DNA from: Oscheius onirici
Taxonomy: Eukaryota > Nematoda > Chromadorea > Rhabditida > Rhabditidae
Assembly: GCA_932521025.1 (NCBI GenBank)
Contig: OW051472.1
Location: 3,596,001 to 3,660,000 of the forward strand
Direction of reading: 5' to 3'
Length of the DNA: 64,000 nucleotides
The position numbers and the translations under genes are program-made. Below the pieces are notes generated by a model. The model had not been told where the DNA came from. It made no database searches and saw only the letters and a list, made by a program, of their open reading frames with translations. This document shows positions 30,050-42,344 of this stretch, piece after piece. How positions within the stretch are numbered: position 1 is the first letter of the stretch; every line of letters begins with the position of its first letter.

Positions 30050-33000
30050 ATGTTTCTCTTAATCAGAAGAAGTCCTTACTCCGTAGTTTTTCGCTGTCTT
30101 TCTTCTCCGAATGGAATCAGCTACAGTAGTCTGACGGTCTCGGCTCCGAAGGAAACTTTCGAAGGTGTGTTTCGAGCCAAACGTGTGAAATGTTTTGAAG
30201 GAGAAAAAAGAGTCGCCCTCTCTCCCACCACGGTACACACTCTAGTCAAGAAGGGGTTCAAAGTCAAAATAGAATCAGGAGCGGGTCTAGGAGCCAATTG
30301 GTCCGATACTGAGTTTCTAACAAACGGAGCCAGTATCGTCGAGAGAAGAGACGTGAACAATGCTGACATTGTTTTGAAGGTATGCTAAAAAAAACGGAGT
30401 AACTGGTAGATAGGTCAGACCACCTGCTGTAGAAGATATTCCACTCTTCAATGAAGGAACGACGTTGATTTCGTTCATACAGCCTGCTGTGAACAAGGAT
30501 CTCGTGTCCAAGTTGGCCGAACAGAAGTTGACAGTTCTTGCGATGGACTGTATTCCAAGGATTTCCAGAGCTCAAGTGAGTTGAAGTTTGTTCTTCAAAA
30601 AGATACACAATTTTATTAGAAAGACATTCGGTAGTAACACCTTGATTATCTGCATATAATTGTAAGGTTTCTCAAACTTGACAGGATAGTGGTTTTATGA
30701 AGTTATATAAGTAGATGTATTTGTCGACCGACAGTATACTTACGATATTTTCCCGTAGGTCTTCGACGCTCTTTCCTCGATGGCCAACATTGCCGGTTAC
30801 CGTGCCGTCGTCGAAGCTGCTCATCATTTTGGCCGCTTCTTCACAGGACAAATAACAGCTGCTGGCAAGGTAGTCTATCTTCTTTTGTTCAAAGAAGAAA
30901 ACCCAGGTTCCTCCCGCAAAAATTCTTGTCATCGGTGGCGGTGTCGCTGGACTCAGTGCTATTGGAACAGCTAAAGGAATGGTGAGATATTGTCTGATAC
31001 AAATCAGTGAAAAAACTGCAGGGGGCGATAGTCAGAGGTTTCGATACAAGAGAAGCAGTGCGTGAGCAGATCAAGAGTCTCGGAGGAGAGTTCCTAACTG
31101 TCAATGTGAAAGAGGAAGGAGAAGGTGGAGGAGGCTACGCTAAAGAGATGAGCAAAGAGTTTATCGAGGCAGAAATGACTCTTTTCGCTCAACAGTGTAA
31201 GGAAGTCGATATTATAATTTCCACTGCCCTCGTTCCTGGACGAAGAGCTCCCATTCTAATAACTGAGGTCTGGATATAAGTTTTTCGACATACAAGTCTT
31301 TTAGGAAATGGTCAAAACGATGAAACCGGGCTCAGTTGTAGTCGATTTGGCTGCTGAGGCCGGTGGAAACATTGAAACAACGAGACCGGGAAAGCTGTAT
31401 GTGAATCACGGAGTGACTCACATCGGATACACGGATCTCCCATCAAGGTCAGCATTTTACCTGTCCCAGTTATGTTCTCAGACTACCAACCCAGAGCAGT
31501 ACTCTCTACGCCAACAACATTACCAAGTTCTTGTTGTCTTTGGGCGAAAAAGGCCACTTCCGAATCAATCTGGAGGATGAAGTGAGTCTAAGTTGAACTT
31601 CAGTTTAGTTGTTCTTCAGGTTGTCCGCGGTTCTATCATCCTCGATCAGGGAAAACTGATGTGGCCGCCTCCGAAGATCACTGACCCTTCTCCTGTCCAG
31701 AAGAAGATCATTCCGAACACGACTACGACAGCACTAGTAGCTGTCAAGACTCCTCTGAGACGAACAGCTGAGAAGACCTTCACACTGTCCAGTGGTCTGG
31801 GAGCAATCTCGGCTCTTGGATACTGTTGTCCCAATCCCTCATTTGCCCAGATGACTACAACGTTTGCCCTGGCAGGACTAGTTGGTAAGGAAGCCCCCAA
31901 AGAACTACGGTATTTGGAAATTTAGGCTATCACACAGTCTGGGAAGTGAAGCCAGCCCTGCACTCTCCCCTGATGTCAGTTACTAACGCCATTTCTGGCA
32001 CGACGGCAGCTGGAGCTCTTTGCATCATGGGAGGTATGTGTTTTCCTTTAAAACTTTATTAATTATTCAAGGAGGACTGACTCCTGCCACTACTCCACAA
32101 ACTCTGGCTCTTGGAGCCGCCTTCATTTCTTCGATCAACATCGGCGGCGGTTTCCTTGTAACCAAGAGAATGCTGGATATGTTCAAGAGAAAAGGCATGA
32201 ATTTATCTTGCTCTTCTCATTGATTCAGATGACCCTCCCGAGTACAACTATCTCTATACTCTCCCGGCTGTTGTCTTCCTCGGAGGATACTTTTATGCTC
32301 TAAACGAGGTTGAAACTTTGTTTTTATCGAACACAATTGTTCAGGGAGCTCCTTCTGCTCATTCTCTCGCCTACCTCGGATCGTCGCTTTGCTGTGTCGG
32401 CTCTTTAGCAGGACTGTCGAGTCAGCACACTGCGAGGATCGGAAATGCCCTGGGAATGACGGGAGTTGCTGGAGGACTGAGTGCTACGCTGGGACTACTG
32501 AATCCTTCCACAGAAACTCTGATCCAAATGGGTAGCGCAATTGGATTGGGTGGAACTATTGGACTGGGAATCGCTCACAAAATCAAGGTTATTTGAGCAG
32601 ATAGTTTGGCTGAAAGTGGTTTAGGTGACAGATCTCCCTCAACTGGTAGCAGCTTTCCATTCTTTCGTGGGTCTCGCAGCGACTCTCACCTGCTTGGCCA
32701 ACTACATGGTCGAACATCCTCACTTCTTGGAAGATCCCTCAGCACATGCTGCTTCTAAGTTCGCCTTGTTCTTGGGAGCATACATTGGCGGAGTTACCTT
32801 CACGGGAAGTCTGATGGCCTACGGAAAACTACAGGGTCAGTACACTTTTTGAAAGCCAGTGCTTTAGGTATTCTAAACAGTGCAGCAACGCTTCTTCCCG
32901 GTCGACACGTGCTCAATTCGGCTCTTTTAGGAGGAAACATGGCTGCCTTAGGAGTAGGTTCAAGTTTGGGAGAAGACAATAGACAGTTCAGATCTACATG

Positions 33001-34022
33001 AACTCATCCGATTACCTCACGAATCTCTCCATGTTGGGAACTACTGCTGGTCTCTCTTCAGCAATGGGAGTGACTCTTACTATGGCAATTGGAGGGGCTG
33101 ATGTAAGGATTCGCTACTATTCTTCTAGAAGAATCGCTTCAGATGCCCGTAGTAATAACAGTGCTCAATAGTTACTCGGGTTGGGCTCTTTGTGCTGAGG
33201 GATTCATGCTCAACAACGACCTTTTGACCATTGTCGGAGCACTGATCGGAAGTTCCGGAGCCATTCTCTCCTACATCATGTGCAAAGCCATGAACAGATC
33301 ACTGATGAATGTGATTTTGGGAGGCGTCGGAACGAAAAGTCAAGGAACTGGCAAGGCAAAAGCTATCGAAGGAACAGCCGTGAAGACTAATGTGGATGAG
33401 GTGAGAGAAAGTTGAAAAGAAAGAAAATGGAACTTTTTTTTTCAGACAGCAGATACTCTGAAGAATGCCCAGTCAGTCATCATTGTTCCAGGTTATGGAA
33501 TGTGTGCGGCACAGGCTCAGTATCCAATAGCTGAGCTCGTCAAAGAGTTGGTCGCGAAGAATGTCCGAGTACGGTTTGCTATTCATCCTGTAGCCGGTTA
33601 GTTGACTAAACACTCGTGTCCAGACTCTCTTTAGGTCGAATGCCTGGACAGTTGAATGTTCTCCTGGCGGAGGCAGGCGTCTCTTACGACATTGTCGAAG
33701 AGATGGAAGAAATCAACGACGATTTCTCCGAAACTGACGTAGCTCTCGTTATAGGTTGCCCTATCTAAAGACACAAACAAACACACGTTTAGGTGCCAAT
33801 GATACTGTAAATTCTGCTGCCGAAGAGGATGAGAACAGTTCGATCGCTGGAATGCCGGTGCTCAGAGTCTGGAAGGCGAAGCAGGTGATTATGATGAAGA
33901 GATCACTCGGAACAGGCTATGCGGCTGTCGATAACCCAGTCTTCTTCAACGACAACACGAAAATGCTGCTTGGAGATGCTAAAAAGACTTGTCAGGCTCT
34001 GCTGGAAGCGGTTAGAAACTGA
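30050..34022 (+). CDS. nnt-1: NAD(P) transhydrogenase, mitochondrial (NNT)
   Basis: NNT is a proton-pumping inner-membrane enzyme that transfers hydride from NADH to NADP+, supplying mitochondrial NADPH. A mitochondrial-type presequence ([19 protein letters not shown]) precedes domain I, with [20 protein letters not shown], the NAD site [37 protein letters not shown] and [13 protein letters not shown]. Domain II carries many hydrophobic helices (about 31780-33300), including [20 protein letters not shown] and [17 protein letters not shown]. Domain III has [50 protein letters not shown] and [20 protein letters not shown]. All three domains are on one chain in the animal order. At least 18 short introns interrupt it. 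I see no lesion; length is in the usual 1,040-1,090 range. Confidence 0.95.
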
Positions 34023-35418
34023 ATTGGATACCCTGTACATAGACGACATTTCGGGAGATTGTGAGTGGTTGTAACTAGATTATCGTTCCATAAACTTATA
34101 CAATTGCATTGTGTTCTCTCATTTACTCTGATATGACTTTTGAGTAGTTAGTAGACGAAATTACATACCGAACAGTAAAATTAGATTGTTCTTGTGATTG
34201 AAAATAAATCGACGACACTGAGAGTTGCCAGCGGATTTTAAAGGACTAGGAGGCGAATGAAGGTCCCACAGCGAAATGATCCTCTACAGTAGGCGAGAAT
34301 TCAAGTCCTACTTACATTAAATGTTCAGCCTTTTCTTGTTACGTCCAAGTTTATTTTCTCACAACATCACTTTCTTGGACATCACTTTCCTATTTTGAAA
34401 ATTTTTGATGATCAAGTGATCACAGAGTCGGAATTAGGGTCGAAAAAAAAATTTCTTCAAAAGTCACCTAGAAGCAGGAAAGTACCCTCCGATCTGGTTT
34501 ACATCCAAAATTAATCGAAGAATGAAGAAAAACACAAGAAGAATCAAAAGATAAAAAGCAAAAACGAAAGAATGAAAACGGAATCGAGCCCATGACCAAA
34601 TATCATGAGTCCGGAACACACACCATTGGGCCGCCCAGGCTTGTTGATTCTGGGTTGTTGAGCTGCGCTGCGCTGCGGTCTGGGCTGCGCTACGGTCTGA
34701 GCTACGGCCAAGTTGGACTTTTGTGGCGGGCTAAAAAAACTGACGACAAAAATAGAAGAAAATGGTTTTTTGACGAAATTCGGTAAAATAGCAGTTTTCT
34801 TCGATTTTCATTGTCAGTTTTCGATTTTCTTCCAATTTTTCTGATGACAAAATTAAATCTAATCGGGGGACGTATTTGGAAACAAAAAAAATGCGAAATG
34901 ATTTTTTTTAGCCCGACGCAAAGTCCAACCTGGCCGCAGCGCAGGTTTTCAACAAGCCTGGGGCCACCCTGCCATGTTTTCGAATTCTGATCTCGCGCAA
35001 TATGTTTCACGGTACGAGTGCGACCGTTTTTAAATCGTCCATAACTCGGTCTAGGGGGGTATTCCGCAAATTTGGAAATATACCCCGGAATCTATTTGCC
35101 ATGAGCTATCGAAAGACACTATACTCGACCTCAAACTCGGAGTTGACCTGACAAGCTTCCCTTTAACTGTTTTTTTTTCGATACGAAAACGGCTTACACC
35201 GTCCACGACCATGGCAGAATATAATTATTCTGAGAGCTGAAAATTGGGCCGGGTTTAACTTTATTTTCCTGTTATTTTCTCTGTATTCACTGTATTTCCC
35301 GTTACTCTAACAGGTTTCCAACGATGAGTTGCTCATCTCCTTATCAAACTTTGATTCATTTGTGTCATCCGCTTTCATTAGTTTTCCTCACATTTCTAAC
35401 TCATTCGCTACTTTCAGA
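34023..35418. other. Intergenic region with an inverted repeat
   Basis: No gene seen. Besides the foldback at about 34626-34985, the segment around 35040-35120 (containing CTAGGGGGGTATTCCGCAAA and ATACCCCGGAATC) has the look of a dispersed repeat. The 3' part holds the promoter of the gene at 35419, which starts right after a CTTTCAG acceptor at 35411-35417. Confidence 0.45.
34626..34985. repeat. Imperfect long inverted repeat
   Basis: The left arm contains CCAGGCTTGTTGATTCTGGG, GCTGCGCTGCGGTC, GGCCAAGTTGGACTTTTGTG and GGGCTAAAAAAACTGACGAC. The right arm contains the diverged complement: TTTTTTTTAGCCCGACGCAA, AGTCCAACCTGGCC, GCAGCGCAGG and AACAAGCCTGGGGCCACC. The total span is about 360 bp with an AT-rich centre. 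It looks like an old MITE; no target duplication was identified. Confidence 0.6.
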
Positions 35419-36585
35419 ATGTCCGATGACGTATTTGACAATGTTAAAGCTCCTATATGGTCCGCGGACCTCGACAGCGACAATCGTGCTAGCGAAGAAC
35501 TAGAGGAGTCATTCTTCCGTAATTCGAACATTTAGTTTGTTAATCTTTTTTTGGTTTTCAGCCGAACCGCCAGAGATTGAAGAAGTGATTGAACACATTG
35601 AACAAATTGAAATCAAAGAGAATCCGGGTACGTGAAGTTTATGTCTCACAACTAAACTTATTTTTTCAGAAGATCTGTCTCGGTTGGCCATGTTTGGAAA
35701 TAAGCCTCCGGTCAAGCGAAGAAGCCAGACCAGACGTGAGCAGGAAGATGCCACGATCAATCGAAACGCCGCTGGTAATGTTCCCAGCCGACCTCCGTCT
35801 AGACCCACCTCGAGAGGGCAGTCGTTTGACAGGAAGGCTGGACCTCAGACAAGATCCATGACTCGAGCTTCGTAAGTTTTTTTTTTGGTGCTACAATTTC
35901 TTAGTCGGAACTGGCTCACGTTGTTAATGCTATGCTTTCAGGAGTGTGTCGAGACGTACACCTGTGATTCCCCCGCCCACGCAGCCTATTCGTGTGATTC
36001 CCGCACCCACGCAGCCTATTCGTATGATTCCCGCACCCACACATGCTATACGTCAAAGCCGTGGAATGGACCGCACGGCTACCGCTGTGCGAGGGCCTCT
36101 TCCTCGGCCTATCATAGCATTTGGATGCGTCGTTCGTCAGGTATTTTACCTGACTTTTGAGCAATCTGTATATTACATTTTAGAAACCAGTGGAACCGCG
36201 AGCAAGTGTCATTCGACCTCGAGCTGGTATATCAACGCCGAATAAGGCTCTTCCGCTACGCGCTTACCCATCTCCCTCTGGAATGACGCCAGCTCGTCCT
36301 TTGACCATGCCAGTCACTCCTTCCTTGGCGATGCCAGGAAGATCGAACGAGCGTCTTCAAAATGTGCCTAGAGTACAGCGTCAACCAATCGTAAGATTGA
36401 CTTCTTTTTTAAAGTGACAAGTAGCGTTTTAGAGTCGGCCTGGATCAGCCCGAAATGCCAACACAGGCGTGCAAAACCGTCAACACACGCAACAGGCTAC
36501 CCCGAGACGAACGATTCCCAATACATATACTCACGGACTGTCTTCATCTTCCAAGGTTCGTCGTCGCCACCCTTCCGAACACTAG
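35419..36585 (+). CDS. Basic Pro/Arg/Ser/Thr-rich protein with short tandem repeats
   Basis: Six exons with clean short introns give about 300 residues. The N-terminus is acidic (MSDDVFDNVKAPIWSADLDS, then EELEESFF; EPPEIEEVIEHIEQIEIK). The rest is basic and disordered: FGNKPPVKRRSQTRREQEDA, RPTSRGQSFDRKAGPQTRSM, then three copies of a 9-residue unit (PPTQPIRVI, PAPTQPIRM, PAPTHAIRQ) encoded by a 27-nt tandem repeat at about 35969-36050. The C-terminus ends SSSSKVRRRHPSEH. Acid-to-basic polarity, many TR/SR and RP dipeptides and absence of membrane helices suggest a disordered nuclear or cytoskeletal protein. I recognise no family, and the function is unknown. Confidence 0.7.
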
Positions 36586-37356
36586 TATCACGGTTTTATT
36601 GTCATATAAATGTATTTCGAATTCAAAACCCTCTTTCAATACACTATTGCGTTCTCCTCACTTTCCATTGACAAAGATCGTCATAGCTTGAAGTCGTGTC
36701 AATTTACTTGATTTCGGCATTTACTCTGACGTCTACTACGACTCTCGTCCTTTGAACTAATGTTGCGGAATTGTCAGAATACGTCCGTCGTTCTGGGTCA
36801 AGTCACCGTCTGATGTCCCTTCTAGTTTCCCTGCTCGTCAAGTGATTGTTAGAAAAGTAAAAAAAAGAACAGCCAGTGATACTAATGCAGTCATCGAGGC
36901 GATATATCTCCCCTTCTCTTTTTATAGAAAACTTTTGCAGCAACAGCTTTACGAATCGACGAGCTCGTCTCCGGAAATATTCCTTCCTTTGCCTTTTTTT
37001 CCAACCTACACGAGTTGAGCAAAACGGATCTTTGGTTGCAAATACGAACACTTATCAGAGAGCCTTCGAGCCATTTCGGAGAAAATGGGTCCTCACGTGG
37101 CATCTCTTTCGTCATTCTGTCAATGCAGGGCCTGTTGATTATGGAGAGCAGAAGTCGACTACACGTTTTTCAACAAATAATTTTAAAATCTTTTTGTACA
37201 AAATATCATCTCGAGATTGTTTCAGAATTTACATGATTCTTGAATATGAAAGAATGAACCGACTGCAAGAGCACAAAGTCTTCCCTATTTGGAAGTCCAG
37301 TCTCTTATCAAACTCCTGAACTGACGTCCTGCTTCGACCCGATAGCTCCCTGATCC
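36586..37356. other. Intergenic, no gene supported
   Basis: Frames at 36876-37319 (+) and 36803-37115 (-) overlap each other and show no motif. The stretch presumably carries the promoter of the carboxypeptidase gene. Confidence 0.4.
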
Positions 37357-39126
37357 ATGCTTATCAGTTCGTCTTCCGTGATGCTTGCAGCCAGGTGTAC
37401 GCTCTCCTTCGTTGTACTCTGTGTGGCCGTCCGTGCCATCGAAATCGCAAACTTGCCCGGACAGCCAACGGCTAACTTCAAGCAATATTCCGACTACTTC
37501 TCTGTCGGAAAAACCAAGAGTCACAAGCTCCACTACTGGTAAATTCTTCTGGTTTTCAAGAGACTTTTTTTCAGGTTCGTAGAGTCGCAGAACAACCCGG
37601 CCACTGATCCTGTTCTTCTGTGGTACGTAGGCTTTTGACAGTTCAAGAAGAATATTTAGGCTGACAGGAGGACCTGGCTGCTCTGGATTGAGCGCTCTAC
37701 TTGAGGTAGGCTTGTCAAAGAATCGGGTCAGGGCAATTTTAGGAATGGGGACCGTTCATGATCAACCCCGACGGTGCTACCCTTCGTGTCAATCCCTACT
37801 CCTGGAACAAGAATGCCTCTGTTCTGACCATTGAAGCACCCGCCGGAGTCGGTTTCTCCTACGCCACCGACGGCAACATCATCACATCTGACAGTCAGAC
37901 TGCCGAAGAGAACTGGGAAGCTCTTACCCAGTTCTTCGACCAGTTCCCTCAATACAAAACCAACGAATTTTATGTTACCGGCGAGAGTTATGGAGGTGTG
38001 TCTTTCCAGTCTTTCATGAGACGGAGAAGTTTAGGCATCTATGTTCCGACACTGGTTCAGCAGATCCTGGACAAACAAGCCAAATACAACATCAACATCA
38101 AAGGATTCGCCATCGGAAACGGCTGCGTGGACATGAACGAAGATACCGACGCTCTGATGGATTTCATGTACGCCCACGGTCTCATAGACGACACGTAAAA
38201 AACTTCTATTGAGACATTAGAAAGAGGTTCAGACAATGGCAGAAGGTCAAGACTCAGTGCTGCGGAAACGTGACTGATGACTGCCAATTTCACGCAATGA
38301 CACAGACCAACTTTTGCGGAGAATTCGTCCAGACCAGCACCCAGAAGGCCTGGAATGGAGGAATCAACCCCTACAACATGTATGCCGATTGCGCCCCCAC
38401 AACTGGAGGAGAACTGCCTCTGCGCTTTGTTCAGGACTACAAGAGAAAAATGAACACGGACATTGTTCCTCCTCAGGTTTCAAATAATTTGAGTGAAGTT
38501 AGAGTCTTTTCAGGTGAGTGCTGTTGTTTGCATGGACGAGTCAGCTGTGACGACGTATTTGAACAGAGCTGATGTCAGGAAAGCTTTGGCGATTCCTTCG
38601 AGTGTCCACAAATGGGCCATCTGCAGGTAACTTTAGGTCGAACTTTATCAAAGAACCGTTTCAGCAATGCCATCAGTATCAGTTATCAGAGACAGGTCAC
38701 CGAGACTTCCAGTAACTTTAAGAGTGCTCTGAGCCAAGGATTGAGAGCCATGTTGTACTCTGGCGACGTTGGTATATTCTTTCAAGAAAAAGGAAAAAGA
38801 GTTCATTTGTTCAGATATGGCCTGCAACTATCTAATGGGACAGAGGTTCTCTAGGAAACTCGGCTACCCGGTACAGTAGTCTCATTGAGATAAAACTTAA
38901 TGGTTTTCAGTTGACCAGTGCCAAGGTAAAGTACACAGTGAGTGGACAAGTCGGCGGCTTCCACACCAAATACGGAACACAGCTGGACTTTGTGACAGTT
39001 CGTGGAGCAGGACATATGGTAGAGTTTGAAGGACTAATTCTTACAAAAAGATGTTAGGTGCCAACTGACAAGCCCGAGATTGCGGCCCACATCATCAACT
39101 CTTTCTTGTTCAAGAAGCCCTTTTGA
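37357..39126 (+). CDS. Serine carboxypeptidase, family S10 (cathepsin A-like)
   Basis: S10 peptidases remove C-terminal residues in lysosomes or after secretion. The N-terminus has a signal peptide ([19 protein letters not shown], from the Met at 37381, with MLISSSSV before it). The mature start [20 protein letters not shown] matches the family 'v..LPg....f..ysGy'. Catalytic features: [35 protein letters not shown], nucleophile serine in GESYGG, aspartate in [16 protein letters not shown], histidine in RGAGHMVP. All three members of the triad and the oxyanion region are present. About ten short introns interrupt the gene. It converges with the phospholipase-like gene 70 bp downstream. The choice between the Met at 37357 and 37381 is open. 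Confidence 0.9.
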
Positions 39127-39195
39127 GGAGAGCAGTTCTTCAAAACGTGTACTGTCTATAATATTCATTCTTGTGTGTTTATACCAATGAAATCT

Positions 39196-39511
39196 TCATC
39201 CGAAAACGGTAATTCCCATGACGACGAAGCATTTGAACAAGCCATGAGCTCTGATAGACTCTCTTGAGAACAATTGAACCATACCTGATGTTTTCGACCA
39301 AGCAACCACAGAACTTTATGTCGGCCTTAGTCCTGACAAACGGAAGCCACCTCATCCAGATCGGTATATCATCGTAGTCGGCGTCGTGTTGTCTACAGCA
39401 CTCGTTGATGTGAGGATCGGCGGAGAACGTAATCGGTCCTGGACCACAATAGTTCTCAATCCTGGCAAAAGTCCGAGCAATTACAGGGAGAAGAAGAAGG
39501 AAGAGTCGCAT
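39196..39511 (-). CDS. Small secreted phospholipase A2-like protein
   Basis: Two exons (39285-39511 and 39196-39250) separated by a 34-nt intron give 93 residues. A signal peptide (MRLFLLLLPVIARTFA) is followed by the calcium-loop-like YCGPGP and, about 16 residues on, NECCRQHDADYDD, in which the CC..HD motif carries the catalytic His-Asp pair of secretory PLA2 enzymes. More cysteines follow (FCGC). It would hydrolyse phospholipids outside the cell. The C-terminus is short (FKCFVVMGITVFG); this reading frame is supported by the equivalent exon of the broken relative at about 45600. At 93 residues it is smaller than typical sPLA2s (120 or more), so it may be a reduced form. Without splicing, the frame would run on to a different C-terminus. 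Confidence 0.72.
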
Positions 39512-39917
39512 ACCTGTCCTCTGTTCTATGTTCTTTCTTTTTATTCGAACCAAACCAAAAGTTACCATTTTTGTTCTCAATCACATGGCATAGAAAATGG
39601 CGACAGAAAAGTGATTTTGTTCTGTCACATGTCCAGTTGCTAAGGGATAGTTTTTGAGCAGATTTGAAGAAGAAAGAGCAGATTAGAATTGTTCCTCTGA
39701 TGTCTCTTCTTGCTTCAAAATAATCCCTTGTACACATGAGTTGGTTCTAGAGTGAACCCAGAGTCAATGAACCTTCTCTACAGGTGGTTAGAAAGAAGTC
39801 AATGCGATTCTCTTGTTCTAATGTTCTCGAGTCAAAAGATTCCAAATGTCTAAACTGTCAGAAACACGAATAACATCGATTCATAAAATTTATAGTATTC
39901 ACGTAACTCTACTGCAA

Positions 39918-40865
39918 ATCGAATAGAAGGCTATCCATTCTGCGGCGAATGATCATTCCCCGATTGTCCTTTCCCATGACCTATTCATTCTTCTGCGTCT
40001 TCTCGTAACCGCTCATCAAAGTCTGAACACAGACGGCGATCAATTCGAAGAAGTTTTATCTAACCGGAACTTGAGGCTTTCTCACAATCTCTCAAAATCA
40101 ATCGGAGGACGGTCAGGTTTATCGTGGAGTTTGAGAGATAACTCTTTCAGACTTCCTGTTTCTTCGGCATTTAGCCAGCTCTGAATAGGCAATTGTAGAA
40201 ATACGAACCTTACTTTCATGAATTGGAAGACTATGCTCTCGTCGAAGCTTTCGGAACAGAGTTTTATACTGTTCCGCTGTATCCCAAGCTCAAATATTTT
40301 CAAACTTTCCGAGTATGTTTTGAGGTTCGCTTTGTACACACAGATGTGCAGATTTGGGATATCCTGTTACAAAAAAACTGAATTCAGAAACATAAACGAC
40401 AAAAAGACCTGCAAGTACTCCTCGTCTCCTTTATCTATTTTAAATTGCTCCCAAGTCTGTGTGTGTGTCTGAAGCTCAATTGGCAATAATTGGAGATTTA
40501 TGAAGATCCGAATAAGTTGTTATTTTGTAACAAATCAAAACAAGAAAAGCAAGGGCACGAAGGCTTCTTATGACTTCGATAGTTTCTTGGGAGGGACAGG
40601 GGTGAATAGAGCAGAGTGACAAGAAAAGAATGAAAGGGATACTGGAACTGAGGGTCCGCGAAAGCAGAGATAGGAGAAGACAAGGAATTTTTAGCCCTGG
40701 AAGGGCGGTGCTATCCTTGTAGTCCATAATATAAATCCTTGATGGCCGGGTAAGAGCCTCCAGTCTTCCATCTAAACCACTTCCAGACTTTTGACTCCGT
40801 TCATTTGCTCCAGTTCTTCCACACGTAATACTTTGAGGGAACGGAAGCTGACTCATCTGATCCGA
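39918..40865 (-). pseudogene. Decayed F-box-associated (FBA) family gene
   Basis: On the minus strand, fragments align with the intact gene at 41010-42049: SRIYIMDYKDS, LKIFELGIQRNSIKLCSESF, QSWLNAEETGSLKELSLKLH and a last exon with TLMSGYEKTQKNE. In that last exon a TAG replaces the codon after NE where the neighbour has NEYLVK, and downstream residues (DNRGMIIRRRMDS) are still recognisable after the stop. The F-box region is not found. It is best read as a pseudogene of the local F-box cluster, although a C-terminally shortened protein cannot be excluded. Confidence 0.6.
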
Positions 40866-41009
40866 CTAAACACTTACTGTTAGACAATTAGCCTTTTGGT
40901 TTCTCTCTACTGAATTGATTCTCATGGCTGCCTGCGCTGATCTAAGAAACTGTGACTTTACTTTTTTACGATATCTCTTCAGAGCTGGTAATATTTATTG
41001 CCTGAAAGT

Positions 41010-42049
41010 CTACAGAAATGTGAAATTGAGACAATCTGTTCTGCGTCGGACGACCATTCCGCGGTTGTCGTGTGTCTTGACCAGATACTCATTCTCCTGT
41101 GTCTTCTCGTAGCCGTTCATCAGAGTCTGAAGATTGTCAATTCAAAAAGATGTAACCAACCTGAAGTTGGGGCTCGTTCATAATCGCCTCGAAATCAACA
41201 ATTGGATATCGACACAGAAGGTTATCGTGGAAGTGAAGAGACAGTTCCTTCAGTGTTCCTGTTTTCTCACCGTTTAGCCAGTTCTGAAAACAAGGAGTAT
41301 GAAAAAAGAGCAAAGGTTTACTTTCATGAAGTGGGCAAATATTTTCTCGTCAAAGATGTCGTAATAGAGTTCTACACTCTCTCGCTGCCTTCCAAGCTCG
41401 AATATCTTCAAATCGTTCGAGTATTTGTAAAAGTTGTCTATGTCTACGACGATGTGCAGATTTGGGATGTTCTGTTGAAAAAAAAACTGATTTAAGAAAC
41501 GTAAGAGACAAAAACCTGAAAGTATTCCTCGTCTCCTTTGTAGTAGCAATCATACAAAAAAATCTCTGATGGCCGGGTAAGAGCCACCAGTTTTCTCATG
41601 TCATCATCTTCCACCTGAACCACGTGCAGTCTTTTGACTCCGTTCATTAGCTCCATGTCGGGAATAGCAGAGTACCTATTATACTTTTTCTGAATTCTGG
41701 ATTGGCGAGACTAATAGCAAGCTTACAATTGTAATACACTCTATGTACTGGAACTCGATCGAGTGGGCAGCTTCCAAATACCTTTCATCTCTAAACGTTT
41801 CTCCCTCCGTCTTGAGATATTCCCCATTACAAACAAGTTTTAGGGCTCTTCTACTACGCCAGCTTGGTTTCATTCGATCAATGGTCTTCTCGATAGACTT
41901 ACAACTGCCATAGATTCGTGTACCGGATTGTGCGGTCATCTGAAAGTAGAAAGGACAAACAAGGATATGAAAGAAACGGAACTTACCTTTCGCAGAATGT
42001 TACGCAGTGAGTTGTAGTCAAGATCTTCTAGTTTTAGGTGATTTTCCAT
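41010..42049 (-). CDS. Nematode F-box protein with FBA-type C-terminal domain
   Basis: F-box proteins recruit substrates to SCF ubiquitin ligases; nematodes have expanded a class with a C-terminal FBA domain. The start at 42049, MENHLKLEDLDYNSLRNILR, resembles the F-box helix, continuing SGTRIYGSCKSIEKTIDR. Exons then encode RRALKLVCNGEYLK, ELMNGVKRLHVVQVEDDDMR, SEIFLYDCYYKGDEEYFQ, NIPNLHIVVDIDNFYKYSND, NWLNGEKTGTLKELSLHFHD (a typical 'nWl.g....L..l.l' FBA block), IMNEPQLQ and, after a 34-nt intron, TLMNGYEKTQENEYLVKTHD to the stop at 41010. Introns are short and all frames join. The bulk of this gene is repeated, apparently unchanged, at 61689-62639. Confidence 0.72.
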
Positions 42050-42344
42050 GGTTGAAGAGAGCTGGAAGAATGAAGGCAAGCTGTGCAGCATAATTAAAAG
42101 CAACGCAACAAGAGAAGCGGCCACCTGCTTATGCAGATCGAGCTTACACTTCTGTCTATTTAAATATGTATTTCATAGTCAGACATAGAGAGAAAAGTCA
42201 GACGATTCAGATCGCCCATGTCTCCGAACTAGCTACTTTCTTTTTGCTACATCGGCGAAAAAAACAGATGTAGTTCAGTTGTTCAATAATTGTCAATAAT
42301 TATGTGAAAAACAACTATTCCCAATTTTATAGACTGTGAAGAAT

